From Lumnitzera littorea (lineage: Eukaryota; Streptophyta; Magnoliopsida; Myrtales; Combretaceae): a stretch of DNA of 64,000 bases. The stretch is from contig JAMXBB010000011.1 of NCBI GenBank assembly GCA_024138015.1, positions 31,946,047 to 32,010,046 of the forward strand. Reading direction: 5' to 3'. The notes beneath the pieces are model-generated. The model did no database searches. It worked only from the letters and a program-made list of their open reading frames with translations, and was not told the origin of the DNA. Made by a program: the position numbers and the translations under genes. Shown one piece after another: positions 59,318 through 64,000 of the stretch (positions are counted from its first letter, which is position 1; every line of letters starts with the position of its first letter).

Positions 59318-60340
59318 ACCATTGAACCGAAAACTATAGTTGATGATGATGTATAATTCAATTCATTTTAATCTTCTAACAGCCCAAGCACCATGTTCCA
59401 TTGTGACTTAGCCCATCCCGACCTTCACCACAAGTAAGGGCAAGTGCAGTTTGAATTGGTTCAGTTTTATTTCTAAACCATAAAATTACGGTTAGGTTTT
59501 TTTATAACTTTGAATCAAATTATATTGTTTGGATTATAAATTTTTCAAATCATAAAATTTCAATTTAGTTTAATTTGGTTTGTAGATTAAACCATATTTT
59601 TTTAATATGGGAAAATATATTTACATAACATGTATTTTTATATAAAAGAATTGAATTTCTTTAATAATAATAAGCATTGGTATCATATTAGAGTTTAATA
59701 AAGCCAATATTCATGAGACTAAGAAATCAAACATCTATTAATAGTTAATTTTATTTATAAAAAAGCATATAGTAGTATAACTTTAAGTTAAAGCATATAT
59801 AATTTATAAATTTGTGGTAATAAAAATTCAGTAAATATACTTTTCAATAAATGTTAACTAATTTTTTTTTTGTATTATATTATAACAAAAGAACTTCTTT
59901 AGTTGCAATTAAAATATCACTATATTTTTATAAAATGGTTTAGTTCGATTTATCTTTCCAAAATGAACTAAACCATCAATAAATCAATAGTTTGATTTGA
60001 AAATTCTCTAAACGAAACCAAAAAAAAAAAACAAAAAAGAAAAGAAAAGAAAAAACCATATTTTTTTGTTTGGTTTAGTTTTTTTTTTTTTAACCCACCT
60101 CCAACCGCTAGCGAGACATTAACTTACTATTGCCAACAATCTCCCTCTTAACATTTCATCAGTTGGTAATTGAATTCATGATCTTAGCTATGATACTAAT
60201 TATAAGATTGAGCGCTTTACAACTATACCAAAAGTTATAATTAATGATGATATACAAATCAAATCATTTTAATCATCTAGCAATCAAAATACCATGTTCG
60301 ATCGTAACCTAACTCATGCTGATCTCTGTCACAAGAGAAA
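59318..60340 (+). repeat. Diverged direct repeats around a possible hAT-type MITE
   Basis: About 115 bases at 59326-59441 (AACTATAGTTGATGATGATG... CACCATGTTCCATTGTGACTTAG... CACCACAAG) recur at 60228-60338 (AGTTATAATTAATGATGATA... TACCATGTTCGATCGTAACCTAA... GTCACAAG). Between them, GCAGTTTGAATTGGTTCAGTTTT (59448) and the AAACCAAA/GGTTTAGTTCG-rich right part (59935-60090) suggest an old MITE with GGTTYGGTTT ends. Ends and duplications are not exact. Confidence 0.4.
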
Positions 60341-61869
60341 AAATTACCTAATAATTACCAAAGGTAACTACAACACGTTGAATTCCAATCTTTATTTGTC
60401 TATCTTACTCCATGTGGTATATGTTACATCAGATTTATCAAAACCTATCTCCAAATAATAAAAATATCTCCATGTAAGAGTTACATACCATTTAAAATAT
60501 TTAATAATGAATTCCTTTAAATAGAAAAGTTATAACCAAGACCATTAAAGTCTAATGACATAAAAGCTGATCGGATTGATTATATTTAAATTACCATTTC
60601 CATATTGAAATATATTGGTGAAAAAAATAAAAAAAAGAAACGAAAAGTTACAAGTGTATATTTTTTACCCACCGTATTACATTGAAAATTATGGTTGGGC
60701 ACTATTAAGCATTATGTGGCATGCCGATTCCATTAAAAACATCCTCGATTAAGAATTAAGAGGCATCCATATTTCACGAGACGGAAATTAGCATTTAGCA
60801 ATTCCTACTTGACCATACTTTTTAACTTTTGTGGCAGATAGTAGGAATAAATGCAAGTAAGACTGGCCTTAGGTTCTTAAAATCATAAACAAAAAGGGCA
60901 AAAAAAGCCAAAGACTTCAAATTTTAGGTGGACGCAACATTATTATTGGTTTTTGGTGAAAGAAGCTGCATCGAAATTTGGGAGTCAATAGCAACGATTC
61001 TACGTAAAATTGAAAACAAATAGCGATAGATCGGGAAAATAATTGCATTCACCTTATAACTATTGAGTCTCAATTCCTAGCTCAGATAGCCATCGATTCC
61101 GCAGCTATTAAGCCAGTATATCGTTCAACCAAAAGGTTTGGTGTTTCAAATATCAACAATCTCATAATCGGATGTCCCTTGTTTACTATCTTAGTCTGTG
61201 GGCCGACATGGTCGCCTACGACCTTGTAATTAGAAGCAAATAATTTTGTTATTTCAAGACACTTTTTTGGTTTCCGTTTAATATATTTGAGAAACTTAAG
61301 TCAAGGAGGCGGCGATTTGGTAATAATAAGAAAACATTCATTTATATTGATAATGTTGCAAATGAATAGAATCCAGGGATCCATACAGTCAAAAAAGTTA
61401 CTTAGAGAAAGAAAAATATTAACTAATAGTGTATAAATATTTATTAATGGTTATAAAAAAAAAAAACTTACATACGGTACAATTTCTAGAAAATGATCGA
61501 TTATGCTTGCGAAAGGACCGGAAGTTAATCAGGTGATTCTAAACATTAATCGACGTTGGGTTGTGCTCACAAGATGAGTATGAATCTTTCATGGAATCTT
61601 TGCCTTGTTGTGTAGCGGATACTGAACACGTCTAGTACCAAAAGGACGAACCAAATCAAAAAGATATCGGAGTCCTTTTGACTTTGACTGTGAAGGTACT
61701 ACTATTTCCTTTTCCTTGGGACTAGCGTCTTGAATATAGTTTTGGATAAACTTTGGGCTTTGGACTTTGTATATCTTTAATAAATATCAACCTTCCCAAA
61801 TACACATTCACCGAAAAATAATATAACCTTCACAAATACACGAAACACAAAGTCTTTTTCCCTTTTTCT
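60341..61869. other. Intergenic stretch, no gene recognised
   Basis: No supported frame. Segments at 61045-61220 and 61495-61700 are less AT-rich than their surroundings and may be old repeat or pseudogene pieces, but I cannot assign them. Confidence 0.45.
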
Positions 61870-62040
61870 TTTTTTTTTTTCATTTTACCTAAACACGACG
61901 TAAGTCTAATTAGAGGACTCGGGTCAATTTCCGACTCGTGACCAAGCAATGAACGCGAACCGCAACGACGAGCCCGATAATTAGACCTGCTCTGCGCGGC
62001 GCTTTGTAACCACAAGGCAGTCGAATCCACATTAGGTCTA
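61870..62040 (-). other. Small GC-rich island of unknown nature
   Basis: A 170-bp patch with many CG dinucleotides (GAACGCGAACCGCAACGACGAGCCCG, for instance) in an AT-rich setting. A 66-codon minus-strand frame (61830-62030) crosses it, but the low-complexity Lys-rich end argues against a gene. It could be a fragment of a coding exon or of an unmethylated repeat. Confidence 0.35.
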
Positions 62041-63500
62041 CGTAGAAAAATTTTAAAATATATTAATTATTAGAAAAAGAAAATAAAAAATATATATAAT
62101 TGAATTATAGTAAAAATTTAGACCTACTGAATTAATAAAAATTATTTTCCATTTACAGCATTTAATATGTTATCATTAACAGTATAAGAAATAAATAAAG
62201 TTTTAATGTTGGTATGACTTGATATATGTAGGCATTCATCAAAAGAAAGTTCCTTTTCCTTAGCAATATAGGAGCAACAATTAACTTTTTCTTTTCACCT
62301 CCTATATTGCTAATATCACTGTAGAGAAGTACGATAGAAATCCCTTGAACTTTATAATAAAAATTGGGTTAAAACTAATTAATTCTAGGGCTCATAATTT
62401 AGTACCCAACCCACTAGACCTTGATGCAACATGATACAATGTAAAATGGGTTTATATTGATAAGAATCAACACAAATAATAAATGATTTAGATTTAAATA
62501 CTACACGTTTAAATTGGTATCTGAGTTTGTGTTCAACATCCAAATTCATTTACCGACATATTTATTAAATTGGTTACAAGTTCAATTAAGACATGAGATG
62601 TCTCAACCTGATTAATTTTCAATCATGTGCTATTTCTAATTTAGATTTAAGTTTTTAACTTTCCTTTCCTTTACATATAGTGTTGTACAAATGCAAGTCA
62701 CAATAAGCTTTTTCTTCGTCTCATATTCCATGCAAATCTCTTTTCTAAACTACAATCTCAGATTCTCAATTAAAGATATGGAAATACGGCAGTTTACTTT
62801 TTATATCATCTACTCTTGGTTTGGGTAGTCAAAGTGAAAATATTTTTCACCACATGTGAAGATGTGAACACAAGAACTTAACCAATCATGAGTTAACAAT
62901 ATTCTATATTGATTTTATTTTTCTTTATGATGATATATTTTCTTAGCAATATTAAAGTGGTTTTGTGAAATTATATATTTAAATATAGGGAGATTCAGTT
63001 TTATTTTATAGATCTGAGAGTTAAAAAAATTTTAAAGGAGAAAGCATATAATATAATATGTATAGAGAGATGTGATTTTAGTTCAAAAAGTAAGAGGCAA
63101 ACATCACTAGTCATGATGCATCTCGGTTTCATCTTGTTTGTCAAGGCAATTTTTTATTCATTAATAGAAGTTTATATTTTATCCAATATACATTTCTTTA
63201 GGCCAATAGATTTTTAATTTCATTGTACTTGTGATAATCTTTTTATGATCTTACTCTAGAACTTTTTGAGGTGCTATATTTATGTGTGGACCAACTTTAG
63301 CAAATAATTTTAAATTGTGCAACAACTTTTGATTTTACTTTCATATTACTTTTATTTATTGAATGATGTTTTATAGTTTTTCTTCTTTTCTCGTTTTTCA
63401 ATTTGTTGAAGTTAGGGTTTTTTATTTTTTAACTTTCATATTGGTGATAGCTGATTATTGGTAATCACTATTAGGTCTCTTAAGTAAACTCCAAGTTATC
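62041..63500. other. AT-rich intergenic stretch
   Basis: No supported gene. Apart from the hairpin at 62260-62313, I see no defined element. Confidence 0.5.
62260..62313. repeat. Perfect 15-bp inverted repeat with 24-base loop
   Basis: TTAGCAATATAGGAG (62260-62274) is the exact reverse complement of 62299-62313. The loop is CT-rich. It is neither a T-run terminator nor obviously an RNA gene. Confidence 0.85.
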
Positions 63501-64000
63501 ATTTGGCCACGGACAAAGGAGGACCTACACAAAGACTCCTATGGCTAGGTTAATTGTTACGCCGCGAAGTCGCGAAGTCGCAGAGTCGCAACAGTCCCGC
63601 CGTATAAACCATTCTATGATAGTAACTGGCCTCATAGTGCCTACCATAGACATGATCTACACAAGGCGTTGACGACTCCTCGCTTTGAAGTAAACAGTCC
63701 AAATAACGGTTATACTACAATTATGATAAATATTACAAATTTCTAATAAACATAAATAATTATAAGTAAGTCCACAGAGCTTCCCAGGAAATTTTACATG
63801 AACACAACAGTTTACTAATGTACATAATGACTATCGGTCTTTCATCTTTAACTACAAGGTAACTCTAGTTACACATTATACTAAGTAACTTGATCCTCAC
63901 ACCCCTGGCTTCAAAGGACTAACCTCTGGGTAATTGTAGGGCGGCATAGTACTTGAAGTGTTCAGAAATCAGAACCTACAAAAAGATCTATAAGGGTATG
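63500..64000 (-). repeat. Probable edge of an LTR-type repeat running out of the window
   Basis: From about 63500 the sequence is less AT-rich than the preceding kilobases. Near the edge, CTCACACCCCTGGCTTCAAA, GGACTAACCTCTGGGTAATT and CAGAACCTACAAAAAGA resemble, from memory, segments of high-copy plant retroelements read on the minus strand. The other end lies outside the window. Confidence 0.3.
63563..63595. repeat. Short CG-rich tandem repeat
   Basis: Four units in a row: CGCGAAGT, CGCGAAGT, CGCAGAGT and CGCAACAGT. Confidence 0.85.

Overview
This window reads as nuclear DNA of a eudicot plant. It is strongly AT-rich, with long poly-A/T runs, plant-type LTR retrotransposons, an L1-type LINE carrying a C-terminal RNase H, a hAT transposon and several MITEs. 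I can support only one intact host gene: a glycine-rich cold-shock-domain protein with two CCHC zinc knuckles (54142-54720). I see no tRNA, rRNA, CRISPR array or prokaryotic organisation.

Layout. 1-5200 is AT-rich intergenic DNA with a degenerate LTR-like repeat, an exact 64-bp tandem duplication and a Tourist-like MITE. 5201-14067 is a complete but pol-less Ty3/gypsy-derived element (Tat/Ogre-like; TSD CATGG) holding a decayed gag, a 14-copy 40-bp minisatellite and a decayed antisense reading frame. 14068-19333 is intergenic. 19334-25514 is a Ty1/copia, Sirevirus-like element (TSD CATAT) with long LTRs and gag but no recognisable pol. 25515-27870 is intergenic. 27871-33596 is a hAT transposon with a broken transposase on the minus strand and a piece of Ty3/gypsy protease inside it. 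33597-39312 is intergenic with a pair of related MITEs. 39326-53266 is one minus-strand LINE with a matching 13-bp TSD (TGGTAAAGCAACC). It was later split by a solo LTR (41600-42525, TSD TTATA) and by a whole Ty3/gypsy element (44731-51392, TSD GGATG). 53371-53676 is a Mutator-type foldback MITE with a 10-bp TSD, just upstream of the cold-shock gene. 54721-64000 is mostly intergenic, with a large foldback element (56409-57144) and several unassigned repeats.

How it fits together. The window is a nested transposon landscape around one small RNA-binding-protein gene. Nearly every transposon reading frame is closed by in-frame stops of the CAG/CAA-to-TAG/TAA or TGG-to-TAG/TGA type. Three catalytic Asp positions (gypsy protease, gypsy integrase, LINE reverse transcriptase) read as Asn. 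This is the pattern expected from cytosine deamination in methylated DNA. The cold-shock gene shows no such damage. I found no previously undescribed biological system. The most informative items are the three-part nesting at 39-53 kb, the two gag-only LTR elements, and the hAT element carrying retrotransposon protease sequence.
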